Positions 36,158 to 45,636 of a stretch of DNA of 64,000 nucleotides are shown here, one piece after another. How positions within the stretch are numbered: position 1 is the first letter of the stretch; each line of letters starts with the position of its first letter. The notes under the pieces are model-generated. The model made no database searches. It saw nothing but the letters and a program-made list of their open reading frames with translations, and was not told the origin of the DNA. The position numbers and the translations under genes are program-made. This DNA comes from Bacteroidaceae bacterium (lineage in GTDB: Bacteria > Bacteroidota > Bacteroidia > Bacteroidales > Bacteroidaceae): the NCBI GenBank assembly GCA_024401215.1, contig JAKSLL010000007.1:1-64000 (forward strand), given 5' to 3'.

Positions 36158-36483
36158 AGTTCATCCCAATTGTTATACTTACGTGCCTCCTTGTAGATTC
36201 GGTACGAAATTGGAGTACCTTCAAGGATTCTGCGATTACCATAGCCCATGCGCTGCACATAGACATAATATCCCTTTTCCTTGAATGCCCTTGCCACCTT
36301 GTCAGCAAGTGATTTTGATGGACAATTCTGATAGAAGTCGCTTGTAACTCCCCAATCAATGTAGGCAGTTCCAATATGTGCTTCTCCGTACTTGTCTTTA
36401 CCAGTAATCAGTTGGTTCAGTACTTCACTAACAAGCTTCTCAAAGTCGTTAATTTGAACTTCATTTTGTGGAATCTCAATCAT
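36154..36483 (-). CDS. Hypothetical protein, first gene of a coupled trio (109 aa)
   Basis: A 109-aa protein. ATG 36483 (MIEIPQNEVQINDFEKLVSE) is chosen over an upstream in-frame start (36528) that would lie upstream of the -7 box at 36511-36518. It has an alternating helix/strand pattern with KVARAFKEKGYYVYVQRMGYG at about 70-90, perhaps a small alpha/beta fold. First gene of a three-gene unit joined by ATGA overlaps. I do not recognise it. Confidence 0.65.
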   Translation of the reverse strand: MIEIPQNEVQINDFEKLVSEVLNQLITGKDKYGEAHIGTAYIDWGVTSDFYQNCPSKSLADKVARAFKEKGYYVYVQRMGYGNRRILEGTPISYRIYKEARKYNNWDEL

Positions 36484-36510
36484 AGTTATGCATATTATTG
36501 TTAGATAGTG

Positions 36511-36518
36511 CAAAATTA
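36511..36518 (-). promoter_or_regulatory. -7 box of the coupled trio
   Basis: TAATTTTG on the minus strand, 28 bases upstream of the ATG at 36483. Confidence 0.55.
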
Positions 36519-36631
36519 CAAAGAGCATTTTGTTCTCACCACGGTAACTACTCAGGCCACCTTAGGCCATACCCACTTGCGCTGCCTTGAATGGGCAACG
36601 TAAATGGTAATGAAATCAAAATTGCTTGTGA

Positions 36632-37590
36632 TTATTGCTCTGGATGGTATTGTGCCAGTTTCCTGAGTGCAAAGAACGGATTCTGTCCATTCTTCTTGGC
36701 TGTTTCCGCAATCGTCATAAGTGTGGCATAGTTCTTCGCCCCGTCCTCGCTACGGAACTGACCGCTTACCTTCATCTTTGTCTTGACCGGTCGCAGAGCT
36801 CTTTCGCTGGCGTTATTGTCGTATGGGACATTGTGATGGAATATGAACAGGAATATGTGTTCACGGTGCTTGTCAAGCCCTCTGCTGAATGTGGCAAACA
36901 GTTTCCTGCGCTCCTCGTCTTCAATCTCGACTTCTTCGGCAATAAGCTTGTCAAAGTCGGCCTTGTATTTTTCCTCATGCTCCTTGCGTGAGTACTCCGT
37001 CTTTCTCTGGTGTATCGCGCCGCGAAGGAGTTCAAGCATCCGCTTTGGCCAGTCGCTCTCCGGCAGCAGCTGTTCGAAGAATGTCGTGTTCCTAAGCAAG
37101 TGGGCGAGACAAACCTGATGGTCTGCCACGTTGAGGTTGAAGTAGGATATGAGCCTGTCCGTCACGAGGATGGTCTTCGGCAATCCGCCCGGGAACAGCT
37201 CGTCAACGACTTCCTTCTTGCGGCTCTCTGCGGCATGGAGGAAAGTGACAAGCGATGTCTGGAATGTCCACATCCAGTCGGTCTCTCCATTGACCCTCAT
37301 TCCTGTTTCGTCGGCTCCCGTGACTTCTGCTTGCTCTATATCCTCATATGGACGCTTGGCCTCTTTCGCATGTCATTGAGTATGTTGGAGACGCTTCCCT
37401 GGCTCATTTCTATTCCGAACATGTTGCCGAGGATGTCCGTCATGCGTTTCATCGGAATGACCTGCGTGGTGCTGAGATAGGCAACGAGAGCCTGTATGTT
37501 CTCGCCAAAGCACACGGTAGCCCTTGCCTCGTCTGGGAAAATACCCTTTACTCGATGGCCGCATGAGCATGTCACCTGATGCCGCTCAAA
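36632..37590 (-). pseudogene. IS66-family transposase (TnpC) remnant
   Basis: Two frames carry parts of one transposase. Upstream, 37590-37336 gives ERHQVTCSCGHRVKGIFP (zinc-finger region) and MSQGSVSNILNDM. A one-base shift near 37370 moves the frame to KEAKRPYEDIEQAEVTGADETGMRV, which contains the first catalytic Asp, and 37300-36632 continues with LVTDRLISYF, CLAHLLRN and the closing NNASERALRPVKTKMKVSGQ with the catalytic Glu. The N-terminal end is cut off exactly where the TGTTACA palindrome begins (37591), and tnpA/tnpB are absent. Confidence 0.85.
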
Positions 37591-37675
37591 TGTAACACAT
37601 GTAACACGCCCTGTGTAACACATGTAACATCGGGCATGTTACAAGTGTTACACAGGGCGTGTTACATGTGTTACA
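37591..37675. repeat. TGTTACA-rich palindromic repeat, copy 2
   Basis: Arms TGTAACACATGTAACACGCC...TGTGTAACACATGTAACAT and their complement give a ~40-bp nearly perfect hairpin over the full 85 bases. It abuts the truncated IS66 transposase. Copies 1 and 3 lie at 3674-3774 and 63782-63871. Confidence 0.85.
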
Positions 37676-37753
37676 ACATTTTCAAATATCAACAACCTGC
37701 GGGCACTTGCGTAGGTAGTCTAAATTATTAGCAACTCTTGTGGTATATGCTCA

Positions 37754-39241
37754 CTATGCATTATCGTTGCTCTCTTCCAAAGAATGGAAAGAGCTTCCAT
37801 CAAAGCAGTGTGTACAAACCTGACACTTTTCGAGTCCGATAGCGTCGATGATAGTTTCGAGTTTAGAGAACTTCAAACTGTCGAGGTTCAGGCGTTTAGC
37901 AATCTCTGCCACCATTGCCTTGTACTCTGGTGAGTCAGTTGTTGCGTATGCCTTCAAACGATCTGCAGGAACATCCACGTTATCCTCCTTTGGAACATCG
38001 GCAAGCATTGTAGCCTTGTCGGAATGTGTTTCAAAATCCTTTATCACACGACGAGTGATAAGTTCGAGTTCACTCTTGCTGGCAGAGAAGTTAATGAATG
38101 GACATGCATAGATAAGAGGTGGACAAGCAATACGCATATGTACTTCTTTTGCTCCGAGATCTTTAAGCACCTTAGTGTTCTCTCTAAGCTGTGTGCCTCT
38201 CACGATAGAATCATCGCAGAACAGGCAGCGCTTGCCCTGAAGCATATCTTTGTTTGGAATGAGCTTCATCTTTGCCACGAGATTACGCATCTCCTGATTT
38301 GCAGGCATAAAAGAACGTGGCCATGTAGGAGTGTACTTAGATATACCTCTCTGGTATGGCACTTTATGTCCTGCACTATAGCCGATAGCCATGCCTATGC
38401 CAGAGTCAGGAATGCCACCTACAGAATCGACCTCAGTCTTATCCTCCTCACCCATCACACGTCCTGTCTCAAAGCGCACGTCTTCAACATTCTTGCCTTC
38501 GTATGATGATGTTGGGAATCCGTAGTAAATCCACAAGAAAGAGCATATCTGCATCTTCTTGTTAGGTTTGCGCAACTGCACCATACCATCTGGACGAAGT
38601 CGTACTATCTCACCTGGCCCTACATAGTATGAAGTGTCATAGCCGAGATTAGGGAATGCAGTTGACTCACTTGTTGCCGCCATAGCACCGTCTTTCTTAC
38701 CGATGACGATAGGTGTGCGGCCCCATGCGTCGCGTGCAGCAATGATGCCGTCTTCTGTAAGAAGAAGCATAGAGCAAGACCCCTTGAGGGTGTTAAACAC
38801 ATTCTCTATACCCTCGACAAAAGTATGGCCCTTCACAATGAGAAGACCTATAAGCTCTGTTGGGTTGATTTTTCCAGAAGAGAATTCTGACAGATGCATA
38901 TTCTCCTGAAGAAGCTTCTCCGCAATCTCATCAATATTGTTGACTTTAGCCACCGTCACTAAGGCGAAACGACCCAAGTGGCAGTTGAAAAGCATTGGCT
39001 GAGCATCGGTATCGCTGATGATTCCTATGCCTGACTCACCATTGAACTTGTCGAGCTCTGCTTCAAAACGAGTACGGAAATAAGTATTCTCCAAATTGTG
39101 GATAGCGCGGTAAAAACCTTTCTCCTTGCTGAATGTTGCCATACCACCGCGGCGAGTGCCAAGGTGAGATTGGTAGTCTGTACCATAGAAAAGGTCAGCA
39201 GTGCACTTTTCCATTGACACGGTTCCAAAAAAACCTCCCAT
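37754..39241 (-). CDS. PurF-like amidophosphoribosyltransferase lacking the N-terminal cysteine
   Basis: A 495-aa protein with an Ntn-type glutaminase domain (about 1-235: HLGTRRGG, NCHLGRFAL) and a phosphoribosyltransferase domain (about 270-430) with the PRPP motif CLFCDDSIVRGTQLRE near residue 335. Canonical PurF starts MCGI, where Cys is the glutamine nucleophile; this one starts MGGFFG, so the nucleophile is a glycine. The C-terminus has CQVCTHCFDGSSF. The protein is therefore unlikely to hydrolyse glutamine and may use free ammonia or do another job. A -7 box lies at 39273-39280. Confidence 0.88.
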   Translation of the reverse strand: MGGFFGTVSMEKCTADLFYGTDYQSHLGTRRGGMATFSKEKGFYRAIHNLENTYFRTRFEAELDKFNGESGIGIISDTDAQPMLFNCHLGRFALVTVAKVNNIDEIAEKLLQENMHLSEFSSGKINPTELIGLLIVKGHTFVEGIENVFNTLKGSCSMLLLTEDGIIAARDAWGRTPIVIGKKDGAMAATSESTAFPNLGYDTSYYVGPGEIVRLRPDGMVQLRKPNKKMQICSFLWIYYGFPTSSYEGKNVEDVRFETGRVMGEEDKTEVDSVGGIPDSGIGMAIGYSAGHKVPYQRGISKYTPTWPRSFMPANQEMRNLVAKMKLIPNKDMLQGKRCLFCDDSIVRGTQLRENTKVLKDLGAKEVHMRIACPPLIYACPFINFSASKSELELITRRVIKDFETHSDKATMLADVPKEDNVDVPADRLKAYATTDSPEYKAMVAEIAKRLNLDSLKFSKLETIIDAIGLEKCQVCTHCFDGSSFHSLEESNDNA

Positions 39242-39272
39242 AAAATGATTTTGCTGTGTTTGAAATTTTGTG

Positions 39273-39280
39273 CAAAGGTA
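39273..39280 (-). promoter_or_regulatory. -7 box of the PurF-like gene
   Basis: TACCTTTG on the minus strand, 32 bases before ATG 39241. Confidence 0.6.
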
Positions 39281-39395
39281 AAAGAATTTGAGAAAAGTGA
39301 AAAGTGAAAAGTGAAAAATCTAATCACAACTCACTATAAATGCCGTTTATGATTAAAAAATAAACTCAACGACGATGTATTTATATAAAAAAGAT

Positions 39396-39403
39396 TACAT
39401 TTG
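39396..39403 (+). promoter_or_regulatory. -7 box of the AAA ATPase/DUF4435 pair
   Basis: TACATTTG on the plus strand, about 88 bases before the ATG at 39492; divergent from the PurF-like promoter. Confidence 0.55.
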
Positions 39404-39491
39404 CAAACATTAACCCTCCAGCATTACACGCATATTAAAGGAGGACAACTATAAACTACAATCCCACCTAACACATGGAGGGCAGTCAAAC

Positions 39492-40319
39492 ATGAAAAGA
39501 GCAGAATACATACAAAGCATAGAGATCAAAGCTCTATGGAGAGGCGGCCGTCACATTGTATGGCGCCTCGAACCTGACGTCAACATCTTGAGCGGCATCA
39601 ACGGAGTAGGAAAAAGCACTATCATCAACCATTCTGTGCATGGGCTGAATCTCATCGACACTGGCGAGCTGACTCCTGGTGAACTGACAGAAGGGATGAG
39701 CATCAAACTCTTCCCTGAAGACTCCACCAGCATTAAGTTTGATGTCATCCGTTCTTTCGACCGCCCGCTGCTGCACTCCGACATTCTCGAGAAGCTTGCC
39801 GACAACCGTGTGAAGACTGAACTTGACTGGCAGGTGTACAAACTTCAAAAGCGATACCTCGACTATCAAGTGAACATTGGCAATAAAATTATAGAGATAC
39901 TCACAAGCGGCGATGAAGAATCGCAGACAAACGCAGCACTTGTCAGCGCGCCAAAGAAGCTCTTCCAAGACATGATAGACACGCTCTTTTCTGACACCGA
40001 AAAGAAAATTGACAGAAAGAGCAACGAGATACAGTTTATTCAAGGCGATGACACTCTCACACCTTACCAACTCTCATCTGGAGAAAAGCAGATGCTCGTC
40101 ATACTTCTCACCGTGCTGGTAGAGAATGGTGAGCACTACGCACTCATCATGGACGAGCCAGAGATATCCCTGCATATCGACTGGCAGCAGCAGCTCATAG
40201 GCCTCATCCGCCGACTGAACCCTAATGCACAAATTATTCTCTCCACCCATTCGCCAGCACTCATCATGGACGGATGGATGAGCAATGTAACCGAGGTTAA
40301 CGAAATCAGCGAGCAATGA
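39492..40319 (+). CDS. ABC-type AAA ATPase, PARIS AriA-like
   Basis: A 275-aa soluble ATPase: Walker A GINGVGKST at residues 35-43, signature LSSGEKQ near 200, Walker B ALIMDEPEISLH near 217, and the switch His in STHSPA near 250. It has the ABC/SMC-like ATPase layout found in OLD, Gabija and PARIS systems. Its stop overlaps the start of the DUF4435 gene by ATGA, so the two are translationally coupled. The same pairing of ATPase and DUF4435 defines the PARIS anti-phage system (AriA/AriB); it is shorter than typical AriA, so AriA-like is inference. Confidence 0.82.
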   Translation: MKRAEYIQSIEIKALWRGGRHIVWRLEPDVNILSGINGVGKSTIINHSVHGLNLIDTGELTPGELTEGMSIKLFPEDSTSIKFDVIRSFDRPLLHSDILEKLADNRVKTELDWQVYKLQKRYLDYQVNIGNKIIEILTSGDEESQTNAALVSAPKKLFQDMIDTLFSDTEKKIDRKSNEIQFIQGDDTLTPYQLSSGEKQMLVILLTVLVENGEHYALIMDEPEISLHIDWQQQLIGLIRRLNPNAQIILSTHSPALIMDGWMSNVTEVNEISEQ

Positions 40320-41362
40320 GCAAGCATCTTCTATCTAATATAAGTTCGGCATATATGGAGGCAGCCAACAAGCTACGTCCAAAGTCGAAGAAGAGGAAAA
40401 TCGTAGCTTATGTGGAATCCTACGATGACATCTTCTTCTGGCGTGATGTGCTGAGCGAGTTTGAGGATGAAAGCACAGAATTTGAAGTCATGCTTCCATC
40501 AAAGACAAACCTCAACAGAGGGAAGAAGACTGCTATGATGAATAAACTCGGGGAGAATCTCGGCAACTGGATGATTGCTTGCGTAGATGCTGACCTTGAC
40601 TATCTGCTGCAGGGGCACACACCAAACTCTATGAAGATGCTGGAGAATCCGTATGTCATCCACACCTATGTCTATGCCATAGAGAATCTGCAATGCTATG
40701 CCCCAAGTCTTCATAATGTGTGTGTTATGTCAACACTCAATGATCGCAACATCTTCAATTTCGAGGGATATCTCAAGATGTACTCTGAGGTTATCTACGA
40801 ACTCTTTGTGTGGCTGATTTGGATGCACCGCAAAGGGCGATTCTCGGAATTCCCACTCTCTAACTTCAATAATATAGTCACTATCGACCAGCTGAACATC
40901 TACAAGCCTGCCGAAGCTCTGGAGAAGGTGCGCAAAAATACTAACCGCAAAGTTGCATGGCTGCAGCATAATGTGACAGACGCCAAAGGCAAGCTGTCGC
41001 CTCTCAAAGCAGAACTCGCCACACTTGGTCTGAGACCTGACAATACATATCTCTTCATACAAGGGCATCACCTTATGGAGAATGTCGTTGACTCCGCACT
41101 CGAGCCAGTATGCACCATACTTCGCCGCGAGAGAGAGAAAGAAATCAAACGCCTCTCCGGCAGCAACACCAAACAAATGGACAACGAACTTGCATGCTAT
41201 TCGCACAGTCAATGCCAACCAAACATGATGATACGACGCAACACACAATTCAAGGATTGCGATATCTATCAGATGCTGAGGGCGAACGTAAAAAGAGTGG
41301 TTGAGAGAAAAGAAGACATCGAAGAGAAAGGCGAAGATACAAAAGAAAAAAGCGAGGCGTAA
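40316..41362 (+). CDS. DUF4435 TOPRIM-like protein, PARIS AriB-like
   Basis: A 348-aa soluble protein with the DUF4435 features: an early acidic site AYVESYDDIFFWRDVL (Glu at 34) and a CVDADLDYLL motif near residue 92, together matching the Glu and Asp-x-Asp metal site of TOPRIM nucleases. In PARIS, AriB is released by the ATPase and acts as a nuclease, in one studied case on tRNA. Overlap with the ATPase gene is ATGA. The C-terminus is lysine/glutamate rich. It converges on the btuC-like gene with 8 bases between stops. Confidence 0.8.
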   Translation: MSKHLLSNISSAYMEAANKLRPKSKKRKIVAYVESYDDIFFWRDVLSEFEDESTEFEVMLPSKTNLNRGKKTAMMNKLGENLGNWMIACVDADLDYLLQGHTPNSMKMLENPYVIHTYVYAIENLQCYAPSLHNVCVMSTLNDRNIFNFEGYLKMYSEVIYELFVWLIWMHRKGRFSEFPLSNFNNIVTIDQLNIYKPAEALEKVRKNTNRKVAWLQHNVTDAKGKLSPLKAELATLGLRPDNTYLFIQGHHLMENVVDSALEPVCTILRREREKEIKRLSGSNTKQMDNELACYSHSQCQPNMMIRRNTQFKDCDIYQMLRANVKRVVERKEDIEEKGEDTKEKSEA

Positions 41363-41370
41363 GGATTTTG

Positions 41371-42396
41371 CTATCCCTTACGCTGAGTGCATATAATATA
41401 TAATATGACAGGCGCTCCAAATATTGGCGTTATAGCATTGAGCGGAATGATGAGATTGTCCGGCAATGTACTTGCTATATTGCACAGCAAGGCAATAGCA
41501 GAACCCGTGAGTATGGTGACAGGCAGGAGCGATTTGTGATTCTCTGTGCCAGAAATGAGCCTTGCTATATGTGGCACAGCCAAGCCTATAAATCCTACTG
41601 GTCCGCAGAATGCCGTTGCAATAGCAGTGAGAAGTCCTGTGGTGAGCAGAAGGAGGTTGCGCACAAGACGGATGTTAACACCCAGATTGGCTGCGTATGC
41701 GTTGCCGAGCAAAAGTGCGTTGAGAGGTTTCACGAGCAGTATAGCACATAGAAGTCCAAACACACATGCACCAGCAAACCACGGAAGCTGCTGACGAGTG
41801 ACATCGCTGAAGCTTCCCATACCCCACATCACATAAGAGTGTACATTGTCGGCATTAGAAAGGAAATTGAGAAGTGACACGACGGATGTTGTGAGATAGC
41901 CCACCATAATGCCAACAATAAGCAACATAAGGCTGCTTTTTATCAAGTTCGAAAAAGCAAACAACAGCATAATCACAGCAAGAGCCCCTAAGAATGCGCC
42001 AATAATCACAGCCAAAAATCCCCCCACATGAAAATCCTGACCCGCGGCACCCATGCCTACCACACCTCCGCTGGCAAGCATGACTACTGCAACACCCAGA
42101 CTTGCTCCATTGGTGATACCCAATATTGAGGGACCGGCAAGAGGGTTTCCAAAAGCTGTCTGCAGCAGAAGACCAGATGCAGAAAGACATGCACCACAAA
42201 GCAATGCTGTGACTGTCTGCGGCAGACGCGACTCCATCACGATATACGACCAACTTTCTTTCTCCACAGGCTGCCCCAAGATGGCTTTCAGCACTTGGTC
42301 GTGAGGAATATCCACCGAACCAGAAAAGAGGCTTGCCGCGGTAAGCAGTATCAAGAGAAATACCAGAATGATGCTTATGAGAAATCCTTTGTTCAT
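41371..42396 (-). CDS. FecCD/BtuC-type ABC transporter permease
   Basis: A 341-aa inner-membrane protein with about ten hydrophobic helices and family motifs RLPQTVTALLCGACLSASGLLLQ, GNPLAGPSILGITNGASLG and FCGPVGFIGLAVPHIAR with the conserved GLAVPH. It forms the channel of ferric-siderophore, haem or cobalamin importers. It is the last gene of a five-gene operon, 5 bases after the binding-protein gene. No ATP-binding subunit gene (btuD/fecE type) follows; it must be elsewhere. Confidence 0.88.
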   Translation of the reverse strand: MNKGFLISIILVFLLILLTAASLFSGSVDIPHDQVLKAILGQPVEKESWSYIVMESRLPQTVTALLCGACLSASGLLLQTAFGNPLAGPSILGITNGASLGVAVVMLASGGVVGMGAAGQDFHVGGFLAVIIGAFLGALAVIMLLFAFSNLIKSSLMLLIVGIMVGYLTTSVVSLLNFLSNADNVHSYVMWGMGSFSDVTRQQLPWFAGACVFGLLCAILLVKPLNALLLGNAYAANLGVNIRLVRNLLLLTTGLLTAIATAFCGPVGFIGLAVPHIARLISGTENHKSLLPVTILTGSAIALLCNIASTLPDNLIIPLNAITPIFGAPVILYIICTQRKG

Positions 42397-42401
42397 ACAG
42401 T

Positions 42402-43532
42402 CTAATTCTTTAACTTACTATAATACCTGAGCTTATAGTCTTTCAACAGTTCTGGGTGAAACACCTTAATATAATCTCTGAGCAGAAGATTCGGATGGAA
42501 AGGCGTCTCCTCATAGAAAGCCACATGTCGTGTATTGCAAGCATAGACATTCTTGTCCTTGAATGCTTTGATCTGTGTGTAGCTGCTGTATTCGGAAGCT
42601 ATCTCATCGTATGTCTTGTCTGTCTCCTGATTATATTTCATAACCCAAAACTCTGCATCGCATCCACGGTCGAACACCATCTCTGGGGCATAGGGCACAG
42701 ACCCTTGTGCCTTTTCATCTTTGAAAATGTAGTCAGCACCTGCGTCAGCAAGTATTCTGCCTACCGTACTGTTGCCACCAGCAACATACCACGAAGATCC
42801 AAATTTCAAGTCAACAATAACAGAAGGCTTATGCTTAGCTGACGCGGCAATGGCTTTAAGGGAGTTGTAATCTTTCTCTATCTCTGCAAAGAGACTGTCT
42901 GCATGCTCTCTGCATCCATACAGCAAACCATAAAACTTCATCCATTCCGCTCTGCCCATCGCACTCGTCTCCATATAATCTGCGCATTCAACAATCGGGA
43001 TGCCAAGCTTGCCAAGTTTGCCGTATGTGCCGCTATTTTGAAAAGGAGACAACAGAATAGCATCCGGTGAGATGTCGATAACAGCTTCGATATCAGGACT
43101 CACGCTCTCACCTAAATTCACTATCTTCCCCGCCTTGCAGTCTTGCTGCAGCTTGTCGATGTCAATATATTGTAAATCGCATACGCCTTTTATCGCTGCG
43201 TATGCTCCAAGTTCATCAACAAGCGAGCAATGCACAGAAGTGTAAACAACACTATTGTCGAGCGGGATGCGCACAACATCGCCTTTCGGCATGTCTGCGG
43301 GCAGTTCCTTACCCTTCTCTACAAGCACATAGGAATGCAGCATTGCTGTACTGTCCCATGGGTTTTTTATCTGGGCATACACATAACCATCGCATTGAGT
43401 GAGCGACAGCAAATCGGAATATTTCATTTCCAGCATAACGCCTTCAGCAACACTCCCCTCTTGCCGTTTTGTGTCACAGGCAGAGAAAAGAAAGAGCAGC
43501 ATAAGCCAGAAAAAAACAAAAATCTTTCTCAT
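42402..43532 (-). CDS. BtuF/FecB-type substrate-binding lipoprotein
   Basis: A 376-aa lipoprotein: signal peptide MRKIFVFFWLMLLFLFSAC with lipobox FSAC. The mature part has the type III periplasmic binding fold, with PDIEAVIDISPDAILLSPF, VECADYMETSAMGRAEWMKF and a C-terminal NTRHVAFYEETPFHPNLLL. Such proteins bring cobalamin, haem or siderophores to a BtuC/FecCD permease, which is the next gene. Its start overlaps the receptor's stop by ATGA (43529-43532). With the BtuG/BtuH-like genes upstream, cobalamin or another corrinoid is the likely ligand, by inference. Confidence 0.82.
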   Translation of the reverse strand: MRKIFVFFWLMLLFLFSACDTKRQEGSVAEGVMLEMKYSDLLSLTQCDGYVYAQIKNPWDSTAMLHSYVLVEKGKELPADMPKGDVVRIPLDNSVVYTSVHCSLVDELGAYAAIKGVCDLQYIDIDKLQQDCKAGKIVNLGESVSPDIEAVIDISPDAILLSPFQNSGTYGKLGKLGIPIVECADYMETSAMGRAEWMKFYGLLYGCREHADSLFAEIEKDYNSLKAIAASAKHKPSVIVDLKFGSSWYVAGGNSTVGRILADAGADYIFKDEKAQGSVPYAPEMVFDRGCDAEFWVMKYNQETDKTYDEIASEYSSYTQIKAFKDKNVYACNTRHVAFYEETPFHPNLLLRDYIKVFHPELLKDYKLRYYSKLKN

Positions 43533-45577
43533 ATCTTTATTGTGAAATATATTTCATAGTTACGTCTTGGCATCGGATGAGACAGCACCGTCACATACTC
43601 TTCAGAGAAGAGGTTGTTGACCACTCCTTTCACACTCATCTCAAACCATCGACAAAAGAACTGCTTTTCGAGCGAGATATCGCTCATATAATAAGGTTCG
43701 AGCTTACCTGTGATGTAATTCACCTCATTGCTTGTTGTCGTGAATCGTTCGCTGTAATGGTTCCACAGGTATGCGAGAGTCCACTCTCTCCACTGCACGC
43801 GCACATTCATATTTGCTGAACGCAAAGGCACATAGCACAGCTGCTTGCCATAGCTTGCGTCATTGCTGTTAAGGCGCTCTCCCACATTCTTCGAAGGTGT
43901 CCACGCATAATTGCCCGAAGCCGTCAGCTTGCAGTCTCTGCCAAGCATGACAGATGCGCTGAGCATCGCTTCTACGCCGTAATTATGCACTTTCTTCACA
44001 TTCGACGGTTCCCAATAGCCTTTTGTGTTTGGTGTCCACAGTATCCAGTCGGAGATGTGCGAGTCGAAGGCAGTAACATTACCCTTGAAACTCCACATCT
44101 TATCCTTCACTCCCCACTCTATACCTGCATCGTATGCAACGCCCTTCTCTGCACGTAAATCAGGATTTCCGCCTGGTTGAAAGAAAAGGTCGTCCATAGA
44201 CGGATAGCGGTAGTTGCGGGAAATAGAGGATTTAAGCACCACATTCCATGGCTTATAGATGATGACATCAGCAAACAATGCTGGTATCGGCGATATGAAT
44301 TTACTGCCATGACTCTCTTCTCGCACTACGCCTGCCAGAGAGAGGGCACTCACAGGTCGCCATCGCAACTGAACATTCACGTCGGCGTCATTTCTTCCTA
44401 TGTTGAAGTTGTCGCCTATATGGAAGGGACTCATGTCATGACTTTTCACTTCATAGCGATATGCTGACAATCCTGCTGTAAGCATCAGCTTGTCAGACAA
44501 AAACACATCAACATCACTCTTGGCGAAGTATGTGTTAGTATAGCTCTGAGATTTTGTTATATCGGTCTGCGCACCATCGCGTGTAGTGAAATAATGGTAT
44601 GCCGCATCGCTATACACATATCCCCCCTTGACCGTCATTTTATATCCACCACGGCTGAAGTCCCATGAAAGCACAGAACGCAGATTGTTTTGTTCATGTT
44701 CGTTCTTGAAGTCTCTGTTGTCCTTATAGTCAACCGACAGAAACGGCAGACCTCGCTTTGAATAGTTATACCAAACGCTCAGTCTGAGGCTGTTATTACG
44801 TCCTGCATCGTAGCATAGCTCCTGCAAGACATGCACATCATCAAAATATCCACTTCTATTGCGCTCCGTAGGATGATAGGAGTTAATTATATTGCCCTGC
44901 TCATCCTTCACATCAGTCTTCTTATCATAGTTAGTATATTCATATTCATTCTTTGATGTGGAATATACCGCACGAGTGGAAGAAGACCATTTCCGACCTC
45001 GCCAAGAGAGTCGTAGAAACTGGTCGTAGGTGTCGAATGAGCCCACACCCTGCACATATTGGAGATGAGTGCCATCCTGCACGACGGGCTTTGTGAGCAT
45101 CTCTACTGCTCCTCCAAGACCTCCGCCAGAGATATTGATTGATGAGGCTCCATGATAGAGATTCGCCTCATCGATGAAGTACGCAGGGATTGTAGAGAAG
45201 TCAACAGTACCAAGCATAGGCGAGTTGATGCGCATTCCATTCCACACCACTTGAGTATGCGAAGGTGATGTGCCTCTAAATTCCGCTGTGCTTTCTGTCG
45301 CCCTTCCATAACTCTTGATGAAAAGGGTGGAGTTTTTTGACAGGATATCGCCCATAGATAGCGAGATGTTATCATGGAGAATGAGTGTGTCAATGGAGGT
45401 TTTCTCCACACCCACGTCTTTGAGCAGCCTTGATGACACAACTTCCACATCATCAAGCTCGATTGCTCGACGACTATCTTGCGCATAGACTGTGAAGCCA
45501 TTGCAGAATAGAAAAGCTAACCACCCTGCCTTACCTGCAAAGCTTTTCAAATACTCTCTAACCCTTTCGTTCATCAC
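43529..45577 (-). CDS. TonB-dependent outer-membrane receptor (BtuB-like)
   Basis: A 682-aa protein with a signal-type N-terminus (to VYAQD near residue 34), a plug domain (about 40-160: DDVEVVSSRLLKDVG, LSKNSTLFIKSYG, STAEFRGTSPSHTQVVWNG, GGGLGGAVEM) and a barrel (about 170-682) ending MPRRNYEIYFTIKI with the terminal aromatic pattern of porins. Its position between BtuG-like and BtuF-like genes points to cobalamin uptake. A second ATG at residue 2 is equally usable. It belongs to the short (~680 aa) vitamin-type receptors rather than SusC. Confidence 0.85.
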   Translation of the reverse strand: MMNERVREYLKSFAGKAGWLAFLFCNGFTVYAQDSRRAIELDDVEVVSSRLLKDVGVEKTSIDTLILHDNISLSMGDILSKNSTLFIKSYGRATESTAEFRGTSPSHTQVVWNGMRINSPMLGTVDFSTIPAYFIDEANLYHGASSINISGGGLGGAVEMLTKPVVQDGTHLQYVQGVGSFDTYDQFLRLSWRGRKWSSSTRAVYSTSKNEYEYTNYDKKTDVKDEQGNIINSYHPTERNRSGYFDDVHVLQELCYDAGRNNSLRLSVWYNYSKRGLPFLSVDYKDNRDFKNEHEQNNLRSVLSWDFSRGGYKMTVKGGYVYSDAAYHYFTTRDGAQTDITKSQSYTNTYFAKSDVDVFLSDKLMLTAGLSAYRYEVKSHDMSPFHIGDNFNIGRNDADVNVQLRWRPVSALSLAGVVREESHGSKFISPIPALFADVIIYKPWNVVLKSSISRNYRYPSMDDLFFQPGGNPDLRAEKGVAYDAGIEWGVKDKMWSFKGNVTAFDSHISDWILWTPNTKGYWEPSNVKKVHNYGVEAMLSASVMLGRDCKLTASGNYAWTPSKNVGERLNSNDASYGKQLCYVPLRSANMNVRVQWREWTLAYLWNHYSERFTTTSNEVNYITGKLEPYYMSDISLEKQFFCRWFEMSVKGVVNNLFSEEYVTVLSHPMPRRNYEIYFTIKI

Positions 45578-45636
45578 TCATTCCGAATCAAGTTTAACCA
45601 ATATATCTCGGTTAAGTCAAAAAACATGTTTGGCCA

